A DNA stretch of 64,000 nucleotides from assembly GCA_016124535.1 (NCBI GenBank), contig WGNK01000061.1, positions 1-64,000 of the forward strand, given 5' to 3'. The notes beneath the pieces are model-generated. The model made no database searches. It saw only the letters and a program-made list of their open reading frames with translations, and was not told where the DNA came from. The position numbers and the translations under genes are program-made. This document shows, piece after piece, positions 1-8,985 of the stretch; position 1 is the stretch's first letter, and the number at the start of each line of letters is the position of its first letter. The stretch comes from Azospirillum sp. (lineage in GTDB: Bacteria > Pseudomonadota > Alphaproteobacteria > Azospirillales > Azospirillaceae).

Positions 1-90
1 GCCGTATTCGCCCCGATGGTCCGCCACCATCCGCACCGCCCGCGACCGCACTTCAGGCGAAAACGATGCCGTTGTCTTCTTGCCGTCCAT
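1..90 (-). CDS. IS3-family transposase OrfA, N-terminal fragment (cut by window edge)
   Basis: Thirty codons are visible from an ATG at 90, reading MDGKKTTASFSPEVRSRAV and onward to the window edge with no stop. The lysine/threonine-rich start followed by FSPEVRSRAVRMV is the usual beginning of an IS3 OrfA helix-turn-helix protein (HTH_Tnp_1 type), which binds the element's ends and is joined to OrfB by programmed frameshifting in this family. The gene is partial only because the window ends. Nothing can be said about whether the full element is active. Confidence 0.8.
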   Translation of the reverse strand, partial: MDGKKTTASFSPEVRSRAVRMVADHRGEYG

Positions 91-140
91 GGCCCCATCC
101 TCTCAAGAGTTGGAGCCTCCGGCAATCCCGGGGCGGTTCA
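1..140 (-). mobile_element. IS3-family insertion sequence, left end only
   Basis: This is the terminal part of an IS3-family element that continues beyond the window. It contains the start of OrfA on the minus strand and, outside it, a terminal sequence that on the minus strand begins TGAACCGCCCCGGGATTG, the TG-starting GC-rich end typical of IS3 elements. The element ends at about 140, where the reading frame passes into an IS110-type transposase, so it has inserted into that gene. The other end, the OrfB transposase and any target duplication lie outside the window. The exact outer base is inferred from the TG..CA rule. Confidence 0.8.
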
Positions 141-1123
141 GGATCGACATTGCGAAGAGTGTTTTTCAGGTTCATGCGGCGGATGGCACCGGAGCCACGG
201 TTTACACGAAGAAACTGAGCCGTGGACAGGTTCTGCCATTCTTTACCAAACAGCCCCCGGCGATGATCGGCATGGAGGCATGCGCCACGTCGCACCACTG
301 GGCGCGCGAACTGGTCAAACTCGGACATGAGGTGCGTCTGTTGCCACCGACGGCGGTCAAGCCATTCGTAAAGCGCGGCAAGAAGAATGACGCAGCTGAT
401 GCCGCCGCCATCTGCGAGGCTATGATCCGACCGAGCATCTATTCCGTCCCGGTGAAGACTGAGGAGCAGCAGTCGGTGCTCGCCCTGCACACGGTGAGGG
501 AGCAATTGGTAGCGGTTCGCACCGGTTTCGTCAACGCCGTGCGGGCACACTTCGCGGAGCACGGGATGGTCGTCGGTCTCGGACGCGGTAAGCTCGCCGA
601 GTTGGCAACGATGCGTCCGCACCTGCCGGACCGCACGGCCTTCGCCGTCGACATCCTGCTCGGACGGATCAAGGACCTCGACGCCGACATCGCCGGGATA
701 GAGAAAAAATTGATGGAGTTTCATAAGACCTGCGAGGAAAGCCGAAACCTGGCGACCATCCCGTCGGTCGGGCCGCTGGCAGCAACGCTGATCGTCGCCA
801 AGATTGGCGACCCATCCAGGTTCAATCGCGGACCGAACTTCGCCGCATGGCTCGGCATGGTCCCCCGGCAGAACTCCAGTGGTGGGAAGGAGCGTCTTGG
901 GGCGATCACCAAAGCGGGTGACCAGTCGATCCGGAGGATGCTGTTCCTTGGAGCCACCTCCATGGTGTGGCGGGCGAAGCCGGCCACTTGGCTCGGCAAG
1001 CTGCGTGATCGCAAACCCGCCAAACTGGCGGCCATGGCGCTCGCCAACAAGACGGCTAGGATTATCTGGGCTGTGCTCACCCGCGGCGAGGTCTACCGCG
1101 AGACAATAGTGGCGGCCGTATAG
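141..1123 (+). pseudogene. IS110-family transposase, 5' end replaced by IS3 insertion
   Basis: The frame is open from 80 to 1123, but its first 20 codons come from the IS3 end. From about codon 21 it reads as an IS110-family DEDD transposase: IDIAKSVFQVHA (first catalytic Asp), GMEACATSHHW (Glu) and KNDAADAAAICEA (paired Asp) form the RuvC-like half, followed by the Transposase_20-type half with IPSVGPLAATLIVAKIGD and the conserved serine region near NSSGGKERLG. IS110 proteins normally start with a few residues before GIDIAK; here the Gly is replaced by Arg exactly at the IS3 junction. Only the extreme N terminus and native promoter are lost, so the protein could still be made if IS3 supplies a start, but it is best called interrupted. 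Confidence 0.85.
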
Positions 1124-1385
1124 ACCATTTGCAGAGATAAATCGACCGTTAAACTGTTTGCAGGGTGCTTTGACAGAGATGGTACTCCCAGTGATCCGCA
1201 GCGATGAAGACCCGCATGTGTCCGTGCGCTTGCAGCGCGCCAGGCCGATTGGGACGTCGTTCGCGGATACCATCTTGGCCAGCGGCCATGTGCCGCACCG
1301 AAAGGCCGGACACACGACCGCACACCGGGGTGGATCATCGAGCCGAAATTGCCTTGCAAAGTCGGGGTCGTTCATACACGGACAT
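141..1385 (+). mobile_element. IS110-family element remnant with its downstream non-coding end
   Basis: The transposase remnant is followed by a conserved-looking non-coding tract ending near the string gtcgttcataca at about 1365-1377, resembling the tails that follow the transposase in IS110/IS1111-group elements. It contains short inverted repeats, for example tggccagcggcca at about 1277-1289. In this family one non-coding end carries the structured bridge RNA; for elements with the long tail after the gene that would be here. The left end is missing because of the IS3 insertion. The right boundary is approximate, as IS110 elements have no long terminal inverted repeats to mark it. From 1386 to 1540 I see nothing. 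Confidence 0.6.
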
Positions 1386-1540
1386 ATGACTGCACCTGAC
1401 CATATCGTCACCCCAGACCCAAAAACCCTTGCAGGCGGGGGCCGTCCACATATGAGTTATGCACGAGAACACAGTGTGCGCGATCTTCCATCCGGCCCTC
1501 TTACGGTACTGCGCGATGAATTGAAACATACATAGCGCAA

Positions 1541-1978
1541 CTAAAAAATGCCGCTCACCTTTTGGCTTTTCCAAAACTGTATAATGGTGTTCAGCAGTTC
1601 GTCTGCACTAATTTCTCCACTAGAATTTACCAGACCAACCATTAGTGGTTTTGCAAAACCAAACGAAAGACCTGATGAAAATCCAGGCTGAGTTCTCGTC
1701 GAAACTGTTTTTCTTGTTCTAAAGTACTTTGTGCCATTGGATATTCTTCGGGCTAATTCAAAATATTCACTCAGATGTGCTTGAACTGGAAATGTTTTTT
1801 CAAAGTGCTCTACCGAAAATACTGTACTTGGAAAAACCCATTCATACATATGGTATACAACCAAAATTGATAGCAATGCGTGACGCGATGATGAGTTTGT
1901 ATTTAAAAAATCAATATACTGCGGCATAACAACTTCACTGAAGAAGTCGTCTGCATTCTTAATTTGGAACGTTGACAT
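1541..1978 (-). CDS. Hypothetical protein, AT-rich orphan gene
   Basis: This 145-residue protein starts MSTFQIKNADDFFSEVV and ends QKVSGIF. No signal peptide, membrane segment or known catalytic motif is visible; it is mixed alpha/beta in character with aromatic-rich N-terminal helices (VVYHMYEWVF). Its base composition (near 40% GC) and codon use (many AAA, ATT, TTT codons) are very different from the rest of the window, which points to horizontal acquisition. It lies between an IS110 remnant and a toxin-antitoxin pair, both typical accessory cargo. I have a vague impression of similar short proteins in other proteobacterial accessory regions but no function. It could be phage- or defence-associated; that is only inference from context. 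Confidence 0.7.
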   Translation of the reverse strand: MSTFQIKNADDFFSEVVMPQYIDFLNTNSSSRHALLSILVVYHMYEWVFPSTVFSVEHFEKTFPVQAHLSEYFELARRISNGTKYFRTRKTVSTRTQPGFSSGLSFGFAKPLMVGLVNSSGEISADELLNTIIQFWKSQKVSGIF

Positions 1979-1996
1979 AAAATCATATACCTTAAA

Positions 1997-2002
1997 TTAT
2001 AT
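1997..2002 (-). promoter_or_regulatory. Possible -10 element for the AT-rich orphan gene
   Basis: On the minus strand the sequence reads TATAAT, a perfect -10 hexamer, 19 bases before the ATG at 1978. No good -35 hexamer is seen at 16-18 bases upstream, so the call rests on the -10 and the AT-rich setting alone. Confidence 0.3.
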
Positions 2003-2098
2003 CCGTTGGCACAGTTTCTCATTTTTGGATGATGCAGCAAACTACTTTCTGATCCGAAAATCGCATAAGTGCCGCTGTGGAATGTGCAGGCGGCTCGG

Positions 2099-2380
2099 TC
2101 AGTCCCGATTCTGCGCCCCGTGCCACACGCGGATGATCGTAACGCGACCTTCCTCCCCGATCTGATAAACGATGATGTACGGCTGAACTGGGACAAGTTC
2201 GCGGGTGCCAGGCACCCGCCCCGTGCGACCTCGGCGGGGGAAAACTGCCAGGCTGTCACCTGCCAATAGAAGCTCTCGGCCAATGCGACGGGCCGCGATC
2301 GGGTTTTCTTCGGTGATGTGACGGACGATCCGGGCCAGGTCTTCAAGTGCAGACGGCCGCCAAAATACCGTGTCGTTCAT
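2099..2380 (-). CDS. ParE/RelE-superfamily toxin of a type II toxin-antitoxin pair
   Basis: The 93-residue basic protein has the ParE/RelE layout: an N-terminal VFWRPSALEDLARIVRHI helix segment, a middle region with PRRGRTGRVPGTRELV and a C-terminal beta hairpin PYIIVYQIGEEGRVTIIRVWHGAQ. ParE-like members poison gyrase and RelE-like members cleave mRNA at the ribosome; the sequence does not decide between them. The ATG at 2380 overlaps the antitoxin stop as TGATG, and a TTG one codon upstream (2383) is an alternative start. The overlap implies translational coupling to the upstream antitoxin, as expected for such modules. Confidence 0.85.
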   Translation of the reverse strand: MNDTVFWRPSALEDLARIVRHITEENPIAARRIGRELLLAGDSLAVFPRRGRTGRVPGTRELVPVQPYIIVYQIGEEGRVTIIRVWHGAQNRD

Positions 2381-2562
2381 CAAGGTGACGGCGGCTCGGC
2401 GTCCAGACGACCCGCGCTGACGTCCAACAGCCAGGCCCGCACCTTGGAATGAGGGATTGACGGGCGAGGATCAGCAAGCGAAGCGGCAACCGCCTCCGTA
2501 AGCGCCGCAAGCTCGGCGGCTTCGTCGTCAAGGTCGGGTTGGTGGCGGACCGGCTCGCTCAT
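2380..2562 (-). CDS. Putative antitoxin paired with the ParE/RelE toxin
   Basis: This 60-residue acidic protein begins MSEPVRHQPDLDDEAAELAAL and ends with a Pro-rich tail. The segment PHSKVRAWLLDVSAGR resembles the short antitoxins that precede ParE-type toxins. It is too short for a full separate DNA-binding and toxin-binding domain, so it may be mostly a toxin-neutralising peptide with a small helix-turn-helix or ribbon-helix-helix element; that is not resolved. The start at 2562 was chosen because it gives a compact protein; an upstream in-frame ATG at 2592 would add ten residues. The stop overlaps the toxin start, so the two form one operon. Confidence 0.7.
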   Translation of the reverse strand: MSEPVRHQPDLDDEAAELAALTEAVAASLADPRPSIPHSKVRAWLLDVSAGRLDAEPPSP

Positions 2563-2638
2563 GGCTTTAGTATATGCCAAGACAGGCGGCATCGCCACAC
2601 ATTGACCAGGACGCCGGCAGCAATCACCCGCAAGCGCC

Positions 2639-4123
<1,485 letters not shown>

Positions 4124-4152
4124 GGGGGTTCCTCCGGGATCGTCTTCTTGTC

Positions 4153-4169
4153 CGGAGGCTTTGCCTCCG
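4153..4169 (-). other. Short hairpin in the glpK leader
   Basis: CGGAGGC, a three-base loop and GCCTCCG form a perfect 7-bp stem about 30 bases before the glpK start codon. One arm repeats the GGAGG type of the ribosome binding site, so the arms could compete with it, but there is no run of T and no known riboswitch class was recognised. Confidence 0.35.
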
Positions 4170-4333
4170 TTGTCATAAGCGGGGAGCCTTGATGCTCTCC
4201 CGCGCCCCAGTTTACCGGGTCGGCGCCCAGAGGCCATGGCAAAGGTTGAGACGACAGCGCGGTCGAGCCGCCCGAACCACGGTGTCGCCGGACCGCCCCG
4301 CCTTCCGGCGCGACCGCCCGGCGGCGCCTGCGG

Positions 4334-5602
4334 TCAGACGCCGCTCAAGCGGTCGAGCATCGCCTGGGTGATCAGGGTTACGCCGTCAGCGGTCCGGTGG
4401 AAGCGGGCGGCATCCGCCGCCGGGTCCTCGCCGACCACCAGGCCCTCCGGGATATTGCAGCCGCGATCGACCACCACTTTGCGCAGCCGGACGCGGCGGC
4501 CGATGTTGCAGGCGGGCAGCACCACCGCCTCGTTGAGCTCGGCGTAGGAATTGACCCGGACCTGGGAGAACAGCAGCGACTGGCGCACGGTCGAGCCCGA
4601 GACGACGCAGCCGCCCGAGACCAGGCTGTCGACCGACATGCCGCGGCGGTCTTCGCGATCGAACACGAACTTGGCCGGCGGCAACTGCTCCTGGTAGGTG
4701 AAGATCGGCCAGTTCGGGTCGTACATGTCGAGTGCGGGCGTGACCTTGGTCAGGTCGAGATTGGCCTCCCAATAGGCGTCGAGCGTGCCGACGTCGCGCC
4801 AATAGGGCTCGGCGCCGGGGGCACTGGCGATGCAGCTGTCGACGAAACGGTGGGCCATGACTTTGGCTCGCGGCACCAGATAGGGCACCAGATCCCGGCC
4901 GAAATCCCGCGTCGAGTCGGGATCCGCGGCGTCGCGGGCCAATTCCTCGAACAGGAAGCGGGCATTGAAGACGTAGATGCCCATGCTGGCCAGGGCGAGA
5001 TCGGGCTTGCCCGGCATCGCCGGCGCGTCCTTGGGCTTTTCCAGAAAGCGCACCACCCGGCCCGAGCAGTCGACGTCCATCACGCCGAACGCCGAGGCCT
5101 GGGCGCGGGGCACCTCGACGCAGGGCACGGTGACATCGGCCTCGCGCTCGATGTGATCGAGCAGCATGGCGCCGTAGTCCATTTTGTAGATGTGGTCGCC
5201 GGCCAGGATCAGGACGTATTTCGGCCGGTGGCCACGCAAGATGTCGAGGTTCTGGTACACCGCGTCGGCCGTGCCCTTGTACCACGAGGTCTCGTCGATC
5301 CGCTGCTGTGCCGGCAGAAGATCGCAGAACTCGTTCATCTCGCCGCGGAAGAACCCCCAGCCGCGCTGGAGATGGCGCAACAGGCTGTGCGACTTGTATT
5401 GGGTCAACACACTGATCCGGCGAAAACCGGAATTGATGCAGTTCGACAAGGCGAAATCGATGATCCGGTACTTGCCGCCGAAATAGACCGCCGGCTTGGC
5501 CCGGCGGTCGGTCAGCTGGTGCAGACGGCTGCCGCGGCCGCCGGCCAATACCAGGGCGATCGCCCGACGCGGCGCCAGCCGCAGGTCCCGCCGTTCGCTC
5601 AT
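4334..5602 (-). CDS. glgC: Glucose-1-phosphate adenylyltransferase (ADP-glucose synthase)
   Basis: GlgC makes ADP-glucose from glucose 1-phosphate and ATP, the committed step of bacterial glycogen synthesis. The 422-residue protein has the nucleotidyltransferase start ALVLAGGRGSRL (residues 16-27), the substrate loop AKPAVYFGGKYRIIDF, GTADAVYQN, AGDHIYKMDYG and a C-terminal left-handed beta-helix region with repeated V-S-G-C-V-V-S-G-type turns. The ATG at 5602 is chosen because GGGAGG lies just upstream; an ATG five codons earlier has no ribosome binding site. No glgA, glgB or glgP is adjacent, unlike the common glg operons, so synthesis of the polymer depends on genes elsewhere. Confidence 0.95.
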   Translation of the reverse strand: MSERRDLRLAPRRAIALVLAGGRGSRLHQLTDRRAKPAVYFGGKYRIIDFALSNCINSGFRRISVLTQYKSHSLLRHLQRGWGFFRGEMNEFCDLLPAQQRIDETSWYKGTADAVYQNLDILRGHRPKYVLILAGDHIYKMDYGAMLLDHIEREADVTVPCVEVPRAQASAFGVMDVDCSGRVVRFLEKPKDAPAMPGKPDLALASMGIYVFNARFLFEELARDAADPDSTRDFGRDLVPYLVPRAKVMAHRFVDSCIASAPGAEPYWRDVGTLDAYWEANLDLTKVTPALDMYDPNWPIFTYQEQLPPAKFVFDREDRRGMSVDSLVSGGCVVSGSTVRQSLLFSQVRVNSYAELNEAVVLPACNIGRRVRLRKVVVDRGCNIPEGLVVGEDPAADAARFHRTADGVTLITQAMLDRLSGV

Positions 5603-5620
5603 CGATCCGCCTCCCATAGT

Positions 5621-5652
5621 TATCGGTTTCGCCCGGTATCGGTTTCGCCCGG
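5621..5652. repeat. Two exact 16-bp tandem copies in the glgC leader
   Basis: The unit TATCGGTTTCGCCCGG occurs twice without a gap, ending 19 bases upstream of the glgC start codon. It is in the transcribed leader or promoter of glgC. It may be a tandem operator or a simple duplication. Confidence 0.8.
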
Positions 5653-6037
5653 CCGCTACTGCGCGGTCGGCCCGCGCTGGTCTCCCGCCGTCCCGACCGC
5701 TGCCGGGATCTGATCATACTCGCCTTCCCCGGTCTGTCTGGCGCAAATTGCCGCAACGCACCATCCGGAGTATTCCGCACCCGGCAGGTCGGTGGATTCG
5801 TCGCGAGAATCGCGCAATTGCCTAAATATTGTTCATGAACCGGGCCGCCCGGTCGCGCCGCCGCCAAATCATAGCCAGTCCTTGGGCAGTTGCCGGCGCC
5901 GTGAGCGCTCCCCCGGCGGCCCCGGGCCGGGCGCTGGCGAGATTTTGGGCATAATTATCGCGACGGCCTGGGCGGATTCGCGGCTCGCCCCGCCTATTTC
6001 CAGGGCAGCAGCGGACTTCGGGAAATTCGGCCGGATA
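5653..6037. other. Divergent intergenic region between glgC and amt
   Basis: This stretch separates divergently transcribed glgC and amt. The open frames that cross it have shadow-type composition (runs of Arg, Pro and Gly) and no family signature. Apart from the tandem repeat at one end and the sigma-54-like promoter at the other, I see no gene. Enhancer sites for an NtrC-type activator would be expected here, but I could not find a convincing dyad by eye. Confidence 0.5.
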
Positions 6038-6053
6038 TGGCACGATTCTTGAT
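6038..6053 (+). promoter_or_regulatory. Sigma-54 (-24/-12) promoter candidate for amt
   Basis: TGGCACGATTCTTGAT matches the sigma-54 consensus TGGCACG-N4-TTGCW at all positions except the C of the -12 element. It lies about 170 bases before the amt start codon, in the right orientation, and amt genes are classic nitrogen-regulated sigma-54 targets. The weakened -12 position lowers confidence. Confidence 0.55.
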
Positions 6054-6223
6054 TGTGCAGGCGCGATATGCTTTCCGTTCCTTCCGGGCCGATGCAGCGG
6101 TTTGGCCGGGGCAGGCAAATCAAACGGAAGCCGCATTCGCTTATTGGCGCCCGCCCCGCCAGAGTAACCGGGCATTCGGAACAGGCTGGGTCGGATCAAA
6201 CATTCGTTCAAAGAGGAGCATCG

Positions 6224-7528
6224 ATGAACCGTCTTAACAAGATAGCCGCCCCCTTCGTGGCGGCGCTCGTCGGAGTGATCGGCTGGTCGGCCGCGGCGCT
6301 GGCCGAGGAAGCGGCCGCGCCGAAGCTGGACACCGGCGACACCGCCTGGATGCTGACGTCGACGGCCTTGGTGCTGCTGATGACGATTCCGGGCTTGGCC
6401 CTGTTCTACGGCGGCATGGTCCGCAAGATGAACGTGCTGGCCACGGTTATGCAGAGTTTTGCCATCACCTGTCTGATGACGATTATCTGGGTGGTGGTCG
6501 GCTACTCGCTGGCGTTCACCGAGGGCTCGCCCTATATCGGCGGATTCAGCCGGGTGATGCTGAACGGCATGACGCTGGACGCCCTGAGCGGGACGATTCC
6601 CGAATCCGTGTTCATGATGTTCCAGATGACCTTCGCGATCATCACCCCGGCGCTGATCGCCGGTGCGTTTGCCGATCGCATGAAGTTCTCGTCGATGCTG
6701 GTCTTCATGGGCCTGTGGTCGATCCTGGTCTATTCGCCGGTCTGCCATTGGGTGTGGGGTCCGGGCGGCTTCCTGGCGGCCGACGGCGTGCTCGACTTCG
6801 CGGGCGGCACCGTGGTGCACATCAATGCCGGCGTCGCCGGTCTGGTTTGCTGCCTGGTTCTGGGCAAGCGCAAGGGCTACGGCACCGAGAATTTCTCGCC
6901 GCATAACCTGGTGCTCAGCCTGATCGGCGCCTCGCTGCTGTGGGTCGGCTGGTTCGGGTTCAACGCGGGTTCCGCGGTGGCCGCCAATGGCCGCGCCGGC
7001 ATGGCGATGACCGTGACCCAGATTGCCACCGCCGCTGCGGCGATGGGCTGGATGTTCGCCGAGTGGATCACCCGCGGCAAGCCGGCGGTGCTCGGCATCA
7101 TCAGCGGTGCGGTTGCCGGTCTGGTCGCGATCACCCCTGCCTCGGGCTTCGTCGATGCCTCCGGCGCCCTGGTGATCGGTGGGGTTGCCGGCGTACTGTG
7201 CTTCTTCTCGGCGACGACGATGAAGAACCTGCTGGGCTACGACGACAGCCTGGATGCCTTCGGCGTCCACGGCGTCGGTGGTTTCATTGGTGCGGTGTTG
7301 ACCGGCGTCTTCGCGGTGAAGGCGATCGGCGGCAGCTCCGGTGCCATCGAAGGCAATGTCGGCCAGATCCTGACCCAGCTCTACGGCGTCGGCTTCACCG
7401 TCGTGTGGTCGGCCGTGGTCAGCTTCATCATCCTCAAGGTGATCGATCTGGTTATGGGCCTCCGGGTCGACGAAGAAGTCGAGCGCGATGGTCTCGACCT
7501 CGCGCTGCACGGCGAAACCGTACACTGA
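6224..7528 (+). CDS. amtB: Ammonium transporter (Amt/MEP/Rh family)
   Basis: Inner-membrane channel for ammonium uptake. The 434-residue precursor has a signal-like N terminus ending ALAEEAAAPKLDTGD, then about eleven membrane segments. Family signatures include DTAWMLTSTALVLLMTIPGLALFYGGMV split across the first helix, FADRMKFSS, PVCHWVWGPGGFL, VVHINAGVAGL, GASLLWVGWFGFNAGS and DDSLDAFGVHGVGGF, which hold the two pore histidines. The start at 6224 is supported by AGAGGAG upstream; the frame is open much further up but without this. The gene is preceded by a sigma-54-like promoter and followed by an intrinsic terminator, so it is a single-gene unit. The usual glnK partner is not next to it. 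Confidence 0.95.
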   Translation: MNRLNKIAAPFVAALVGVIGWSAAALAEEAAAPKLDTGDTAWMLTSTALVLLMTIPGLALFYGGMVRKMNVLATVMQSFAITCLMTIIWVVVGYSLAFTEGSPYIGGFSRVMLNGMTLDALSGTIPESVFMMFQMTFAIITPALIAGAFADRMKFSSMLVFMGLWSILVYSPVCHWVWGPGGFLAADGVLDFAGGTVVHINAGVAGLVCCLVLGKRKGYGTENFSPHNLVLSLIGASLLWVGWFGFNAGSAVAANGRAGMAMTVTQIATAAAAMGWMFAEWITRGKPAVLGIISGAVAGLVAITPASGFVDASGALVIGGVAGVLCFFSATTMKNLLGYDDSLDAFGVHGVGGFIGAVLTGVFAVKAIGGSSGAIEGNVGQILTQLYGVGFTVVWSAVVSFIILKVIDLVMGLRVDEEVERDGLDLALHGETVH

Positions 7529-7565
7529 TCCGATCGAACTACTGCCGATCGGGTGACATTGTTGA

Positions 7566-7600
7566 CCGCTGCCGGGGTTCGCTTCGGCAGCGGTTTTTTT
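7566..7600 (+). terminator. Rho-independent terminator of amt
   Basis: CCGCTGCCG and CGGCAGCGG form a 9-bp GC-rich stem followed directly by seven T residues, 38 bases after the amt stop codon. Confidence 0.9.
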
Positions 7601-7638
7601 GTCCCCGCGCGTCGCGGAGCGACCCCGCCGGCGCCGGG

Positions 7639-8292
7639 TCAGGCGCGCAGGCGGAACAGGTAGGGCAGCCCGATCAGATAGGGCTCCAGTGTCGGGGCCG
7701 GGCCGGCCCTGGGGTCGTCGGCCGCGATATCGTGGACCCGGGCCGGGGCCCCGGAATGACGTTCGAGGATCCGGCAGGCGGTCGCCTCGCGGTCGGGATT
7801 GCCGGCATGGACCCACAACAGCAGGCCGCCGTGGCGCAGATGGTCTTCGACCTCGCGGGCATGGCGCGCGCCCAGACGCCGCGCAAACACCCCACCGATC
7901 GCACCCAGCCCGAGCCCGCCGGCCGCCGCCGCCATGATCGCAAACAGCAGGGCACCGCCCGATGCGACCACGGCCCCGGTGGCGCCGATTGCCCCGATAT
8001 AGGCGAGACCGCCGATCAGGGCGCCCTCGCCGGCGCCGATATCTTCGGGTGCGACCAGCGTCCTGCGCGGGGTCGACGGATCGTCCGCCGCATCCTCGAC
8101 CCGCTGGTAGCGTTCGCCCAGCTTGTCCTGGACTGCCCGCTCGCTTGCCATCAGGCTGATTTCGGCACGGTCGAAACCGTGCTCCTCCAGGTCGTCGACC
8201 GCGGCATCCAGGCTTTGTTCATCGGGAAATACCGCAACCACTTCGCGCAGGATCGATGCACCGCGTTCGGGACTGGCACTCTGTTCGGTCAT
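7639..8292 (-). CDS. General-stress-type protein with glycine-zipper membrane segment
   Basis: The 217-residue protein has an N-terminal domain (about residues 14-60) reading REVVAVFPDEQSLDAAVDDLEEHGFDRAEIS in pieces, the pattern of the GSP17M/YflT general stress domain. The middle (about 88-140) is a long Gly/Ala-rich hydrophobic stretch (GALIGGLAYIGAIGATGAVV and onward), likely two membrane-inserting helices. The C terminus, LLLWVHAGNPDREATACRIL, looks like a second copy of the same small alpha/beta fold. The start is set by GGAGGGAGAAGG immediately upstream. Such proteins are widespread in alphaproteobacteria and often stress-induced, but their function is not established. It runs convergent to amt. 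Confidence 0.75.
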   Translation of the reverse strand: MTEQSASPERGASILREVVAVFPDEQSLDAAVDDLEEHGFDRAEISLMASERAVQDKLGERYQRVEDAADDPSTPRRTLVAPEDIGAGEGALIGGLAYIGAIGATGAVVASGGALLFAIMAAAAGGLGLGAIGGVFARRLGARHAREVEDHLRHGGLLLWVHAGNPDREATACRILERHSGAPARVHDIAADDPRAGPAPTLEPYLIGLPYLFRLRA

Positions 8293-8656
8293 GGTCCTTC
8301 TCCCTCCGCCGGAGTTTCCTCCCCTGACGATCAGGCAGCCGCCGGTTCTGCTATTCGTCCCCTGGATTGAAAACAGCCGCTCCGGCTATTTGCCGGCACT
8401 GATCGCAGTGTGACAGGCTGCGCCCGGAAAACCGCGTTTGCAATGGGCTCACGAAAAGCTGATCGAGCGCCGGGCCGCGCCGCCCGCCGATCGAACCGCG
8501 CGTCGCTCCGGCGGCAGCGCGCTGCGTCGGTTCGTCGCACACTCCCTAGCGAGGACGGTGCAGCGCCGGCAGCACATCTGGCAATCGGCCAGTTGCGCAG
8601 CTTTCGTGCCGGGATTCCGACCAACACTCGATCTCAAAAAATTAATCGTCAAACTG
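8293..8656. other. Intergenic region without a recognised gene
   Basis: Several short overlapping frames cross this stretch on both strands but none has a ribosome binding site or family signature. It must hold the promoter of the minus-strand stress protein. The plus-strand end becomes AT-rich just before a sigma-70-like promoter. Confidence 0.5.
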
Positions 8657-8685
8657 TTGCAGACAAAACGGTCGAATGGTATAAG
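8657..8685 (+). promoter_or_regulatory. Sigma-70-like promoter
   Basis: TTGCAG and TATAAG are separated by exactly 17 bases, a good match to the housekeeping consensus. The next start codon downstream is that of the 63-residue small protein at 8760. Confidence 0.55.
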
Positions 8686-8759
8686 AAAAGCACACGAGAA
8701 AAGCTCGAAGAGAAACTGCTGGCAATGAGTGGTTATTGTCGACCGGGAGGCTGGAGACC

Positions 8760-8951
8760 ATGAATGCACTGCAACAGAGAGCCTCGGCCCACGACCGCAT
8801 TGCGGTATTGCTCGACGATCCGATTGTCGAATTGGTGATGTGCCGCGACGGCTTAACGCGCGATGGGGTCTATGCCGCGATGTCGGACATGCGCCTTCGC
8901 CTTCGCCATCGGCAATCGCTTTACAATGAACCAAGACAATCAGCGGCGTAG
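8760..8951 (+). CDS. Small hypothetical protein (63 residues)
   Basis: MNALQQRASAHDRIAVLLD is followed by DPIVELVMCRDGLTRDGVYAAMSDMRLRLR and a short tail. It looks like a compact helical protein; the stretch DGLTRDGVYAAM could be a turn-helix element, but no DNA-binding motif is certain. The start is supported by GGGAGGCTGGAG just upstream, and it sits between a sigma-70-like promoter and a strong hairpin, giving a complete small transcription unit. I believe similar small proteins occur in Rhodospirillales genomes, but no function is known to me. A start eight codons earlier is possible but lacks the binding site. Confidence 0.65.
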   Translation: MNALQQRASAHDRIAVLLDDPIVELVMCRDGLTRDGVYAAMSDMRLRLRHRQSLYNEPRQSAA

Positions 8952-8985
8952 CGGACCAACCTCGACAACGCAGGCTGGTCCGGCC

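Noticed and set aside
53..1411. 452-codon minus-strand frame across the IS110 region
   Set aside because: It is a shadow of the transposase on the opposite strand, with Arg/Pro/Gly-rich translation and no signature.
4124..4333. Possible riboswitch in the glpK leader
   Set aside because: Only one small hairpin is present; no known aptamer core was recognised and there is no terminator or clear sequestering stem.
5822..7816. 664-codon minus-strand frame opposite amt
   Set aside because: It is antisense to amt; the His/Gln/Asp/Gly-rich translation is typical of reversed GC-rich coding sequence.
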